Under the pieces are notes generated by a model that saw only the letters and a list, made by a program, of their open reading frames with translations, had not been told where the DNA came from and did not search any database. A stretch of DNA of 64,000 nucleotides. Origin: Bacteroidales bacterium. Lineage in GTDB: Bacteria; Bacteroidota; Bacteroidia; Bacteroidales; UBA932. The stretch is from the NCBI GenBank assembly GCA_016286385.1, contig JAEESO010000002.1:62001-126000 (forward strand). Direction: 5' to 3'. Both the position numbers and the translations under genes were made by a program. Below are positions 50,505-59,091 of the stretch, piece by piece; the stretch's first letter is position 1, and every line of letters begins with the position of its first letter.

Positions 50505-52721
50505 ATGAAGAAAACCCTATTCCTGATTGCTCTCATCTGCATGGCAGTTGCCCCAGGCGCAAACGCCAGGAAAAAACCCCAGGTTAAACAGCATACCGTG
50601 GTGGAAGTACCCAAGGTGCAGCCGCAGCTTATTGCAATTGAAACGGAAAACACCCAGCTTCTGCTGAAGACCACTGATAAAGGAGAGCTGCAGCAGCTCC
50701 GCTACGGCGTCAAGCTTGATACCGCGCCTTTTGAGAACACCCGTAAGCGTGCCCATGACGCCTTTCCTGTGGCCGGCGGTTACACAAGGGATGACGTCGC
50801 CCTTTCCGTCACATACCCCGACGGCAACCTCAATACGGAGCTTTATGTCACCGGCGTAACTCAAAATAAGGCCGCCGGAATAGTTACAACTGAAATTTCA
50901 CTCAAAGACTACGTTACCCTCCTGGAAGTAAAACTTGTGTATGAGGCGTACGTTAAGGAAGATGTCATCGCTTCCCACAGCGAAATCCTTAATCCAGGCA
51001 AAAAGCCCGTTACGCTCACAGGGTATGCTTCGGCCGCGATAAATATCCCCGGAGAGGAATTCCTCCTCACAAGCTTCCATGGAGACTGGGCCTATGAAAT
51101 GCAGGTTCAGCGCACCGAGGTCCCGTATGGCATTACTTCCATCCAGTCAAGAAAGGGCACCCAGACAACCTATAACGCAAACCCTTCTTTCCTCCTGAGC
51201 GTTGACGCCCGTGAATTCTCCGAATCCTCTGGAGACGTTGTCGCAGGCGCCCTTGAATGGAGCGGAAACTATAAGATAGACTTTTCCCGCAGCACCAGCG
51301 GCAGCGTGGACATCATCGCCGGAATCAACCCCTACAACTCCGAGTATCCGCTTGGTCCTGGAAAAACCTTCCGTACGCCCAGGATGCTCTGGACCTTCAG
51401 CCCCAGGGGCGCAGGGCAGGCTTCCCGTAATTTTCACCGCTGGGCCCGCAGGCACCAGATTTACAGCGGCGGTACTGTCAATCCCACCCTTCTCAACAGC
51501 TGGGAAGGCGCCTATTTCACTTTCACCACCCCTGTCCTTACCGGCATGATAGACGACGCCGCGGCAATGGGCCTGGAACTCTTCGTGCTGGACGACGGAT
51601 GGTTTGCCAAGGATTTTCCCCGCAACAATGATTCTGCGGGCCTTGGAGACTGGGAACTCAATACGGACAAGATTCCGGAAGGGATAGATTACCTGGCATC
51701 GTATGCCAATGAAAAGGGTATCAAATTCGGTATATGGATAGAGCCGGAAATGGTGAATCCCCGGAGTAACCTTGCCGCCGCACATCCGGAGTGGGTGGTG
51801 CGTTCCCCCGGCCGTGAAATCATACAGAAACGCAACCAATGGGTTCTTGACCTTTCAAACCCTGATGTCCAGGATTTTGTGTTCGGCGTATTTGACCGCA
51901 CCATGCAGCTTTCCGACAAAATTGAATACATCAAGTGGGACTGCAACCGGTCTGTGGAAAGCTTGGGCTCGGATTATCTTGGCCCGGAGCAAAGCCGCTT
52001 CTATGTAGATTACATCCAGGGACTGTACAGCGTTGTGGCCCGTATCCGTGAAAAATACCCCAACGTGATAGTTCAGTGCTGTTCAGGCGGCGGCGCCCGC
52101 GTAGATTACGGCTCCCTGAAGTACTTCAACGAGTTCTGGACGTCGGACAACACAGACGCCATCACACGCATCAAGATTCAGTACGGCACCTCAATGATTT
52201 ATCCCGCCTGCCTTCACGGCTCGCATGTTTCGGCGGTTCCCAATCACCAGACCGGCAACATGACCCCACTGAAGTTCCGCTTTGACGTAGCCTGCACCGG
52301 CCGCCTTGGAATGGAACTCCAGCCCAAGAATATGACTGAGGATGAACGCGTCTTCGCTTCCCGCTGCATAGAGTCCTACAAGCAGTACCGTGACCTTGTG
52401 TTCACCGGAGACCTATACAGGCTTGGAGACCCCTGGAACACGGATCTTTACGGCCTTGTGTATGTGTCGGAGGATAAATCCCGCGCTGTGTTCTTTGCCT
52501 ATTCCACCACTTTCCGCAGCCGCGCCCTTGCAGCGCCGGTAGTGAAGCTCCAGGGCCTTGACCCTTCAAAGCAGTATAAGGTGACGGAACTCAATACGGA
52601 CCATAGCTACTGGTGGGGAAATGCAGGCCGATATAAGGGAGAATACCTTATGACAGAGGGTATTGACCTTAATTTCAGGCGCATGTTTGACTCGGCCGTG
52701 TTCTATCTGGAAGCGCGGTAA
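50505..52721 (+). CDS. Glycoside hydrolase family 36 alpha-galactosidase
   Basis: 738 residues from the ATG at 50505, with a signal peptide (residues 1-21, ending ANA). An N-terminal beta-sandwich is followed by the GH36 barrel. LFVLDDGWFAKD and FGIWIEPEMVNPRS lead to the nucleophile Asp in EYIKWDCNRS, then QCCSGGGARVDYGSL and the acid/base Asp in FWTSDNTDA. A short C-terminal beta domain ends it. It removes alpha-1,6-linked galactose from raffinose-type oligosaccharides or galactomannan, probably in the periplasm. It is transcribed alone; an IS element lies 40 bp after its stop. Confidence 0.96.
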   Translation: MKKTLFLIALICMAVAPGANARKKPQVKQHTVVEVPKVQPQLIAIETENTQLLLKTTDKGELQQLRYGVKLDTAPFENTRKRAHDAFPVAGGYTRDDVALSVTYPDGNLNTELYVTGVTQNKAAGIVTTEISLKDYVTLLEVKLVYEAYVKEDVIASHSEILNPGKKPVTLTGYASAAINIPGEEFLLTSFHGDWAYEMQVQRTEVPYGITSIQSRKGTQTTYNANPSFLLSVDAREFSESSGDVVAGALEWSGNYKIDFSRSTSGSVDIIAGINPYNSEYPLGPGKTFRTPRMLWTFSPRGAGQASRNFHRWARRHQIYSGGTVNPTLLNSWEGAYFTFTTPVLTGMIDDAAAMGLELFVLDDGWFAKDFPRNNDSAGLGDWELNTDKIPEGIDYLASYANEKGIKFGIWIEPEMVNPRSNLAAAHPEWVVRSPGREIIQKRNQWVLDLSNPDVQDFVFGVFDRTMQLSDKIEYIKWDCNRSVESLGSDYLGPEQSRFYVDYIQGLYSVVARIREKYPNVIVQCCSGGGARVDYGSLKYFNEFWTSDNTDAITRIKIQYGTSMIYPACLHGSHVSAVPNHQTGNMTPLKFRFDVACTGRLGMELQPKNMTEDERVFASRCIESYKQYRDLVFTGDLYRLGDPWNTDLYGLVYVSEDKSRAVFFAYSTTFRSRALAAPVVKLQGLDPSKQYKVTELNTDHSYWWGNAGRYKGEYLMTEGIDLNFRRMFDSAVFYLEAR

Positions 52722-52793
52722 ACAACGCAGTGCCGATAAAAAAACGGAGCGGCGAATGATGTGACCCCCAAAAGTTGGACGGTTTAACATTAT

Positions 52794-53726
52794 TTAGGAA
52801 GCCTTCGATTGGAACAGAGCTCGGTATTGCACCGGGCTCTTTCCTTTTAGCCTCAGTTTGATTCTATCGTTGTTATAGTACCGGATATAAGTCCGGAGAG
52901 CCTTCTTGAACTGGTCGATAGAGTCCCACTCCTGCAAATATAGCAATTCATTCTTCATCAATCCAAAGAAGTTCTCCATCATCGCATTGTCCAGACAGTT
53001 TCCTTTTCGCGACATGCTTTGGGTTATATGCCTGTCTTCCAATGCTTTCTGATATCTTTTATGTTGATAATGCCAGCCTTGATCTGAATGGAAGATTAGA
53101 TTGCCTCGTATATTCCTTTTCTTGAAAGCCTTGTCCAACATGGTCATAACCATTTTCATGTCTGGGTGGTCGGATATTACGTAAGAGACAATCTCACCAT
53201 TGAACATGTCCAGCACGGGAGATAGATATACCCACCTATCTTTTATCTTCACCTGGGTAACATCTGTTGTCCATTTCTGATCCGGCTTATCGGCATGGAA
53301 GTCCCGGCCAATCACATTGGGCGCAATCTTCCCAAGCTCACCTTTATACGAACGATAATGTTGCCTCTTTCGCTTGGCCTTTAGCCCCATCTGCCCCATT
53401 AGTTTTTGGACCGTCTTGTGATTAATATCTATACCCTCATTGTGAAGTTGGTCAGTGATACGCCGGTACCCATAACGACTATGGTGCCTATTAAATATAG
53501 CGCGTATACGCTTTCTGATAGCATCATAGCCATCAGGCTGCCCCAAGCGCTTAGCATTGTAATAGAATGTTGAACGAGCCATCTTCCCGAACTTCAGAAG
53601 GAGTTCGAGATTGTATCCTGGCCTTAGTTCTTCGATGGCTTTTGCCCTATCTCGCGCAGACGGGCGTTCCTTTCCTCGACTAAGGCCCTCACTTTTTTTA
53701 GCAGAGCATTCTCGGTCCTGAGGCAC
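52794..53726 (-). CDS. IS3-family transposase orfB (DDE catalytic part)
   Basis: 310 residues as read from its own frame, but it is probably expressed only as the C-terminal part of a frameshifted OrfAB. The N-terminal HTH_21-like region (YGYRRITDQLHNEGIDINHKTVQKLM) is followed by the DDE integrase core: Asp in WTTDVTQVKI, Asp in IFHSDQGWHYQ and Glu in NAMMENFFGLMKNEL. The C-terminus YIRYYNNDRIKLRLKGKSPVQYR is the usual IS3/IS150 ending. All catalytic residues are present, so the element may be active. Confidence 0.93.
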   Translation of the reverse strand: MPQDRECSAKKSEGLSRGKERPSARDRAKAIEELRPGYNLELLLKFGKMARSTFYYNAKRLGQPDGYDAIRKRIRAIFNRHHSRYGYRRITDQLHNEGIDINHKTVQKLMGQMGLKAKRKRQHYRSYKGELGKIAPNVIGRDFHADKPDQKWTTDVTQVKIKDRWVYLSPVLDMFNGEIVSYVISDHPDMKMVMTMLDKAFKKRNIRGNLIFHSDQGWHYQHKRYQKALEDRHITQSMSRKGNCLDNAMMENFFGLMKNELLYLQEWDSIDQFKKALRTYIRYYNNDRIKLRLKGKSPVQYRALFQSKAS

Positions 53727-54163
53727 TCATTTTCATATCTGAGGCGCTCCAGTTCCGTCATCTCCTCTGGTTTCTTTTTCTTGGGCCTTCCCATATCTTT
53801 TAAAGGGCGTCCAGGTTTTTTATACTCATATAGTGCTGTATACCCCTTCTCGCGAACCGTTCGTAACCATATAGACAAACGGGGTGCACTAACATCGTAT
53901 TTGACTGACGCCTCATACAAAGTTAGAAAGTTTTCTTGTATATCACGGACGATTCTTTCCTTTAGAGTACCATCTGCGCGGATATTCTTCTTTTTGACCA
54001 ATGCCGATGGACCAGCTTTCTGATATTTGATCCATAGAACATTAAGTAGACTATGATCAATTCCAAAGTGGTCACTGATATAGGTCCCACTATACCCCTC
54101 CTTAAGCATCTTCATATACTTAAGGCGGTCTTCATAAGTGTGTTTTTTGCGTTTGTTTGACAT
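53624..54163 (-). CDS. IS3-family transposase orfA (HTH part)
   Basis: 179 residues. Two helix-turn-helix-like segments (YISDHFGIDHSLLNVLWIKYQ and LYEASVKYDVSAPRLSIWLRTV) are followed by a Lys/Glu-rich leucine-zipper-like region (EMTELERLRYENECLRTENALLKKV), as in IS150-type OrfA. It overlaps orfB by about 100 bp. At 53692-53699 on the minus strand the run A7G provides an AAA AAA G slippery site; a -1 shift there joins orfA to the orfB frame (…LLKK to SEGLSRGKERPSAR). Confidence 0.93.
   Translation of the reverse strand: MSNKRKKHTYEDRLKYMKMLKEGYSGTYISDHFGIDHSLLNVLWIKYQKAGPSALVKKKNIRADGTLKERIVRDIQENFLTLYEASVKYDVSAPRLSIWLRTVREKGYTALYEYKKPGRPLKDMGRPKKKKPEEMTELERLRYENECLRTENALLKKVRALVEERNARLREIGQKPSKN
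53692..53699 (-). promoter_or_regulatory. Predicted -1 frameshift site of the transposase
   Basis: A run of seven A followed by G (read on the minus strand) lies in the orfA-orfB overlap in the correct phase for -1 slippage into the orfB frame, as is usual for IS3-family elements. Confidence 0.8.
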
Positions 54164-54168
54164 AATAA

Positions 54169-54203
54169 AACCCCGAAAGTTTTTTGTCTAACTTTCGGGG
54201 TTC
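54169..54203. repeat. Perfect 12-bp hairpin in the right end of the IS
   Basis: AACCCCGAAAGT (54169-54180) and ACTTTCGGGGTT (54192-54203) are perfect inverted repeats lying between orfA and the element tip and overlapping the terminal repeat. Such a structure could stop transcription entering the transposase from outside. Confidence 0.75.
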
Positions 54204-54225
54204 ATGTCAGATGAAGGCCGTTTTT

Positions 54226-55383
54226 TTAATATTCTTCCGTATCCAAACCAAGGGTATCTGTGGGTTGCTGGAGGGCCTCCAGGGATTCAAGCCTGAGAGA
54301 AAGGGAATCAAGGCGGGCCTTGAGGATATCCAGAGAGGCCTGGTTTTTCTCCCGCTCCTCCTGGGCTTTGGAATAGACGTCCGTGAGGATGGCATCCATG
54401 TCGGACTGGCTCATTCCAAGACGGTATTCCGTGATGCCGATATTCTTCTGCTTGAGGTTGTATTCAGCGGCGCGGGCGTAAAAATCGGCCTTCAGACTAT
54501 CTGTGAGGGCTTCCCCGGTGAAGGAAAAGTTGACGGAGCGGCCTTCAATCTCATAATCGTAGAGGTATGAGCGGCCCACCAGGCGGTTCTCTTCCACGAA
54601 GTCGTGGACATTGCGCTCGAAATTATTCTGGGCCACCAGCCTGAAAGCAGTCCAGAGGCTGGGGATAATTACTATTGCCAGAACTATGGACATTATGCGG
54701 TTTCTCTTGACGGAAACTTCGGCCGATATTCCCGTGACGGTGCGGAAACGAAGGTATTTCACCATCAGGAACGTTGCCAGGGCAATGAATACGCTGTTAA
54801 TCACAAAGAGGTACATGGCCCCGAAGAAAAAGTGCATGTTGAGGTGCGCCAGACCGTAGCCTGCAGTGCACAGCGGCGGCATGAGGGCTGTGGCAATGGC
54901 AACGCCGGAAAGCACGGTACCGCGCTCCTTGCGGCTGTTTTCCAGGATGCCGGCAAGGCCGCCGAAAAGGGCTATGAGGACATCGTAGATGGTAGGTGAG
55001 GTGCGGGCCTCAAGCTCCGTGGGGTTCACAAGGGACAGCGGGGACAGCAGGAAAAACACCGTGGAAGCCAGAAGGGATATGCCCACCATCACAAGGAGGT
55101 TCTTTACGGCCGATCTCAGAAGATCCGTGTCATTGGTGCCAAGGGCAAGGCCGGCGCCGATGATAGGGCCCATAAGGGGAGACACAAGCATGGCGCCGAT
55201 AATTACCGCCGTGGAGTTGACGTTGAGGCCCACGGAGGCCAGGACTATTGCAAAGGCAAGGATCCAGGCGTTGGGCCCCTTGAACCAGATGGAGGACTTG
55301 ATCCTCTCTGCTGCGGAATCAGTGTCTATCTGGTCATATATATAAGTGTACTGACGAATTCTCTTTTTTATATCTTCCCACAT
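54226..55383 (-). CDS. DUF389 / TIGR00341-like membrane protein
   Basis: 385 residues with six or so membrane helices in the first 260. The DUF389 hallmark is ILAFAIVLASVGLNVNSTAVIIGAMLVSPLMGPIIGAGLALGTND, followed by GLAGILENSRKERGTVLSGVAIATALMPPLCTAGYGLA. The C-terminal 130 residues are soluble and end in a Leu-rich coiled-coil segment (QASLDILKARLDSLSLRLESLEAL). The function is unknown. It is divergent from the flavodiiron gene, and its 3' end is 21 bp from the IS tip. Confidence 0.92.
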   Translation of the reverse strand: MWEDIKKRIRQYTYIYDQIDTDSAAERIKSSIWFKGPNAWILAFAIVLASVGLNVNSTAVIIGAMLVSPLMGPIIGAGLALGTNDTDLLRSAVKNLLVMVGISLLASTVFFLLSPLSLVNPTELEARTSPTIYDVLIALFGGLAGILENSRKERGTVLSGVAIATALMPPLCTAGYGLAHLNMHFFFGAMYLFVINSVFIALATFLMVKYLRFRTVTGISAEVSVKRNRIMSIVLAIVIIPSLWTAFRLVAQNNFERNVHDFVEENRLVGRSYLYDYEIEGRSVNFSFTGEALTDSLKADFYARAAEYNLKQKNIGITEYRLGMSQSDMDAILTDVYSKAQEEREKNQASLDILKARLDSLSLRLESLEALQQPTDTLGLDTEEY

Positions 55384-55420
55384 ACGCGTGTAATTTCCCG
55401 CAATGTACGCATTTTTTTCT

Positions 55421-55428
55421 TAACTTTG
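55421..55428 (+). promoter_or_regulatory. Predicted -7 element of the flavodiiron gene
   Basis: TAACTTTG fits TAnnTTTG and lies 20 bp upstream of the ATG at 55449. No clear -33 was seen. Confidence 0.5.
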
Positions 55429-55448
55429 CATGAATAAGAAATACAATC

Positions 55449-56618
55449 ATGAAAGAAATAGCAAGCGGAATCCGCTATATCGGCGTAGATGATCTGGACC
55501 TGGACCTTTTTGAGAGTCAGTATGTTATCCCGGAGGGAATGTCTTACAATTCCTACCTTCTCCTGGATGAGAAGGTGGCAATTCTGGACACTGTAGATGC
55601 CCGTAAGGCCGATATTTGGCTGGAAGGCCTCGGGGAGGCTCTTAATGGCAGGAAGCCGGATTACCTCATAGTGAATCACATGGAGCCGGACCACTCAGGT
55701 GTTATCGGCCGCCTGACAGAACTCTATCCGGAGATCACCATTGTGGCAACTGCCATGGCCATAAAGTTCCTGGGGCAGTTCAATCCTGGGAAAACCTTCA
55801 GGACGCAGGCCGTGAAAGAGGGTGACACCCTCAGCCTTGGCGCCAAGACGCTCAGGTTCTTCACCGCCCCCATGGTGCACTGGCCTGAGGTGATGGTCTC
55901 ATTTGAAGAGGCTACGGGCACGCTTTTCAGCGCAGATGCCTTTGGTAAGTTCGGCGCCATCTCCAAGACTGCCTTCTGGGCCGATGAAGACGACTGGGCC
56001 TGCGAAGCCCGCCGCTACTATTTCAATATCTGCGGTAAATATGGCCCCCAGGTAGGAGCCCTCCTTAAGAAACTCCCTGCCGTGAAACTCATTGCTCCGC
56101 TCCACGGCCCGCTCATGAGAAACGACCTCTCGGAGTACCTTAATCTATATAAGGTGTGGAGCGCATATGAGGTTGAGTCGGAGGGCGTTATGGTGGCCTA
56201 TGCCTCCATCCACGGCGGCACAAAGGCAGTTGCAGAGCATTTTGCAGATATTCTGAAGGCGCAAGGCTGCCCCAAGGTGGTTCTTACTGACCTTACCCGC
56301 GACGACCGCGCCGAGGCCATAGAGGACGCCTTCCGTTACGGTACGCTTGTTATGGCTGCCGCAAGCTATGACGCAGGGCTTTTCACTCCGGCATATGATT
56401 TCCTTCACTCCCTGCAGATGAAAGGCTGGCAGAAACGCCGCGTGGCCCTCATTGAAAACGGCACCTGGGCACCTACCGCCGGCCGCGTGATGAAGGAGAT
56501 GTTTGCCGCAATGAAGGACATCACCATTGTTGGGGACCTTGTCACCATAAGGAGCGTGATGACTCCCGCCGATGAACCGGCCCTAGAGGCCCTGGCCCAG
56601 GCAGTGATGGCCTCCTAA
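55449..56618 (+). CDS. Flavodiiron protein (FprA-type A-class flavoprotein)
   Basis: 389 residues: a metallo-beta-lactamase-like diiron domain (residues 1-245) and a flavodoxin domain (about 250-389). Diiron ligands are seen in NHMEPDHSG (His77, Glu79, Asp81), the later FTAPMVHWPEVMV, FSADAFGKFG and LIAPLHGPLMR. The FMN-binding loop is VAYASIHGGTKAVAEHFA. Such enzymes reduce O2 to water or NO to N2O and protect anaerobes from oxygen or nitrosative stress. No rubredoxin partner is adjacent. It is transcribed alone and its stop overlaps the converging rmuC stop by four bases. Confidence 0.96.
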   Translation: MKEIASGIRYIGVDDLDLDLFESQYVIPEGMSYNSYLLLDEKVAILDTVDARKADIWLEGLGEALNGRKPDYLIVNHMEPDHSGVIGRLTELYPEITIVATAMAIKFLGQFNPGKTFRTQAVKEGDTLSLGAKTLRFFTAPMVHWPEVMVSFEEATGTLFSADAFGKFGAISKTAFWADEDDWACEARRYYFNICGKYGPQVGALLKKLPAVKLIAPLHGPLMRNDLSEYLNLYKVWSAYEVESEGVMVAYASIHGGTKAVAEHFADILKAQGCPKVVLTDLTRDDRAEAIEDAFRYGTLVMAAASYDAGLFTPAYDFLHSLQMKGWQKRRVALIENGTWAPTAGRVMKEMFAAMKDITIVGDLVTIRSVMTPADEPALEALAQAVMAS

Positions 56619-57853
56619 TCTATTTCCGGAAGCGGTTTCTTGGGATTTTTGGGAACGCCCAGCTTGAGGAGCTGATGGGCGCTCACAAGTATTGACTGGC
56701 CTGAATCAGAGATTTTGGCCGATACTTTGTCATACTCTTCCTGCGCGGCCTTCAGCTTTTCTCCCATTGCGGCGTGGGCCTTGGAGAAATCGGCCACACG
56801 GTCTATCATGGCCTGGGCGGCCTTGATGATCTTTTCCTGGTTTCGGGCCTGCTCGTAGTTGGTCCAGGCCACGCGTATCATCCTCAGGAACGGCATGAGG
56901 GTTTCTTCAGTTGTGAGAAGGACACCCTGCTGGTAGGCCTCCTGGAAAATGCCCGGAACTAGGGTTTTGGCAAGCTGGAGGGCTCCGTAGTTGGGGATGA
57001 ACATTATCACGTAGTCAAGGGTCTTGTAGCCCTCCCTTATGTAATCCTGATAACGCTTGGTGGAAAGGCTCTTGATCTGGGCGCGGATGGCCTGGAGGTT
57101 ACGGCGCGCGGCGTCTTCTTTGAGCGCCGGATCCTGGGCCGAATACCAGTCTGAGAGCGCTTCCATTGAGGTTTTTGCATCTATGATAACCTCAGTGCGG
57201 TCCGGATAATGGAGGATGTAGTCCGGCCTCATGCGCTTGCCGCTGTCCTCGTTGATGACAATTGACCCTTGAGCGTCACGGAGTGTTTCCTCACGGTCAA
57301 AGTCCCGGCCTTCCTCCATGCCCTCGTTCACAAGGATATTGTACAGGATTATCTCGCCCCAGGTGCCTGTCATCTTGTTCTGGCCCTTAAGCGCCTGGGC
57401 AAGGTTATCGGCCTTTGTACCAATTGACTGAGTCTGGTCCTGAAGATGCTTTACAGCCTGTTCTACGGCCGTTTTAAGGGTTGCCGTTCCCTCCGTCTGG
57501 GAGCGCTTCTGGGCTTCGAAACTCTCCTGCATGGCCTTGAGGTTCTGGCCAAGGGGGCCGGCAAGGGCCTTGAAGGTTTCCTCCGCCTTCTTCTGTAGGG
57601 CTTCCTCACGCTGGGCAAGGAGTTTTTCCGTCTCTGCGGTGAGCTGGCTTTTTACAAGCTCCAGCTGGCTGTCAAATGACTCCTGCTGCAGTTCCCGGAG
57701 TTTCTCAGCGTTCTCCAGAGCCGCTTTTGCCTGGATAAGGTCATTCTCAAGGACATTGCACGCCTTCACCTGCCGTGCGTGCATTATGAGGTATGTAATA
57801 ATGGCGGCAAGTACTGCCGCAACTATAGTTATAATGATTGCCGTCGTATCCAT
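56615..57853 (-). CDS. rmuC: RmuC family protein
   Basis: 412 residues from the ATG at 57853; a TTG two codons earlier is less likely. One N-terminal helix (residues 5-25) anchors it in the membrane, followed by a long coiled coil (about 35-150). The RmuC nuclease-like domain then has MTGTWGEIILYNILVNEGMEEG, DYILHYPDRTEVIIDAKTSMEAL and LDYVIMFIPNYGALQLA. RmuC limits inversions at short repeats in E. coli, which is notable given the inverted repeats in this window. It starts 2 bp after the HI0933-like flavoprotein stop and is co-transcribed with it. Confidence 0.95.
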   Translation of the reverse strand: MDTTAIIITIVAAVLAAIITYLIMHARQVKACNVLENDLIQAKAALENAEKLRELQQESFDSQLELVKSQLTAETEKLLAQREEALQKKAEETFKALAGPLGQNLKAMQESFEAQKRSQTEGTATLKTAVEQAVKHLQDQTQSIGTKADNLAQALKGQNKMTGTWGEIILYNILVNEGMEEGRDFDREETLRDAQGSIVINEDSGKRMRPDYILHYPDRTEVIIDAKTSMEALSDWYSAQDPALKEDAARRNLQAIRAQIKSLSTKRYQDYIREGYKTLDYVIMFIPNYGALQLAKTLVPGIFQEAYQQGVLLTTEETLMPFLRMIRVAWTNYEQARNQEKIIKAAQAMIDRVADFSKAHAAMGEKLKAAQEEYDKVSAKISDSGQSILVSAHQLLKLGVPKNPKKPLPEID

Positions 57854-57855
57854 GC

Positions 57856-59076
57856 TCAAATATACGAAAAACTTTTCAGAATGCTGCGTGCGCAGACATA
57901 ACCCGTGCTCCAGGCAGCCTGGAGGTTGAATCCGCCCGTTATTGCGTCTATGTCAAGGACCTCTCCGGCAAAGAAGAGACCGGGGTACTTCTTGCTCTCA
58001 AGGGTGCTTAGGTCTATGTTTGAAAGGCCGATACCACCCGCCGTAACAAACTCCTCCTTGAACTTTCCCTTCCCGGAAACGGGGTAAGTGTCCTGGGTGA
58101 GGATTGCGGTAAGGCGGTTGAGGCCCTTGGAGCCAAGTTCCGCCCAGCGGATGTCCGGCCTCAGGCCTGCCTTAGAGATGATATGTCCCCAAAGCCTCTG
58201 CTGAAGGAGGGGAGTATTTGAAATCTGCTTTTGCGGGCTCTCTGAGGCCGTTTTTCTGAGCATTTCACGCACCTCATTCTCATTTCTGTTCAGCCAGTTT
58301 ATGGCCACGGTGGTCTTGTACTGATGCTCTGCAAGGTAACGTGCTGCGTATGAGGAGAGTTTCAGCGTGGCCGGGCCGCTTACGCCCCAGTCTGTTATGA
58401 GAAGGGGACCATCGGCCTTGAAAGATGTGCCGGGAATACTTACGGAGGCGTTCACCACAAGGCCCATAAGGGCTGTGAGGCTTTTGTCCGGGATATTCAG
58501 CGTGAAAAGTGAGGGGACAGGAGGCACAATTTCAAGGTCCAGGCCTTCAAACATTGATGCCCCTTTATTCATTCCACCTGTTGTGACTACAACGTAGTCA
58601 AAACTCTCTCCGTTTACTTTCAGACCCCCGATCACGTCGGGGGTGACGTCATTGCCGGCTTGACCGGCAATCTCTTTGACTGGAGTACCGAGCCGGATAT
58701 CGGCCCCGTCCATTGAGCGTAGGAGGCAGTGGACAATGTCCATTGCCTCCTGGCTGCAGGGGAACCAGCAATGGTCTTCCTGAAGGGTGCAGGGGACGCC
58801 GCGCTCCGTGAACCAGCGGATGGTGTCCTCATTGGAGAATGCCTTCAGGGCACGTTTCATAACGCGTTCCCCGCGGGGGTAGGCATCGGAGAGGGAGCGT
58901 ATGCCTTCAAAGTCATTGGTGAGGTTGCACCTGCCGCCGCCGGTTATTGCAAGCTTTGCCATCGGCCTTGAGCTGGCTTCAAACACTGTTACGGCTACGT
59001 CCGGAGCCATACGCCTTAGCTCCGCGGCGCAAAAGCACCCCGCAGCTCCGGCTCCTATGATTGCTATACGCTTCAT
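57856..59076 (-). CDS. HI0933/YhiN-type NAD(P)/FAD-dependent oxidoreductase
   Basis: 406 residues. The dinucleotide-binding motif IIGAGAAGC (residues 7-14) is followed by ITGGGRCNLTN (about 44-54), the HI0933 hallmark. Later come WGVSGPATLKLSSY, FVTAGGIGLSNIDLSTLESKKYPGLFFAGEVLDIDAITGGFNLQAAWSTG and the FAD-binding C-terminus. The physiological substrate is unknown; a relative (BaiN) acts on bile-acid intermediates. Residues 136-152 (EIAGQAGNDVTPDVIGG) are encoded by two adjacent palindromes and seem inserted. A TATATTTG promoter element lies 6 bp before the ATG. Confidence 0.93.
   Translation of the reverse strand: MKRIAIIGAGAAGCFCAAELRRMAPDVAVTVFEASSRPMAKLAITGGGRCNLTNDFEGIRSLSDAYPRGERVMKRALKAFSNEDTIRWFTERGVPCTLQEDHCWFPCSQEAMDIVHCLLRSMDGADIRLGTPVKEIAGQAGNDVTPDVIGGLKVNGESFDYVVVTTGGMNKGASMFEGLDLEIVPPVPSLFTLNIPDKSLTALMGLVVNASVSIPGTSFKADGPLLITDWGVSGPATLKLSSYAARYLAEHQYKTTVAINWLNRNENEVREMLRKTASESPQKQISNTPLLQQRLWGHIISKAGLRPDIRWAELGSKGLNRLTAILTQDTYPVSGKGKFKEEFVTAGGIGLSNIDLSTLESKKYPGLFFAGEVLDIDAITGGFNLQAAWSTGYVCARSILKSFSYI
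58623..58674. repeat. Two adjacent palindromic elements inside the HI0933-like gene
   Basis: The first is ACCCCCGA-TCACG-TCGGGGGT (58624-58644) and the second GTCATTGCCGG-CTTGA-CCGGCAATCTC (58648-58674), the latter of the same type as those at 8359 and 9307. Together they add about 17 codons without breaking the frame. Confidence 0.75.
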
Positions 59077-59082
59077 TGTTTA

Positions 59083-59090
59083 CAAATATA
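59083..59090 (-). promoter_or_regulatory. Predicted -7 element of the HI0933-like/rmuC unit
   Basis: TATATTTG on the minus strand, 6 bp from the ATG at 59076, suggests a leaderless or very short leader. It is directly followed upstream by the paired dyads at 59092-59185. Confidence 0.55.
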
Positions 59091-59091
59091 G

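Larger units (their letters stand above)
52762..54205 (-). mobile_element. IS3-family (IS150-like) insertion sequence, 1444 bp
   Basis: The ends are imperfect terminal inverted repeats: TGACCCCCAAAAGTTGGAC at 52762-52780 and, on the other strand, TGAACCCCGAAAGTTAGAC from 54205 (16 of 19 identical). Inside are overlapping orfA and orfB with a frameshift window, as in IS3-family elements. No convincing target-site duplication was found. The element has no GGCCGAT/ATCGGCC although the host DNA averages nearly two per kb. It lies between the GH36 and DUF389 genes and breaks no gene. Confidence 0.92.

Noticed and set aside
53624..53726. Frameshift mutation inactivating the transposase
   Set aside because: The overlap has the A7G slippery run in the right phase, which is the normal programmed frameshift of IS3-family elements.
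52755..54212. Target-site duplication of the IS
   Set aside because: The bases next to the two tips (GATG and TGTC) do not match in direct orientation at 3-5 bp.
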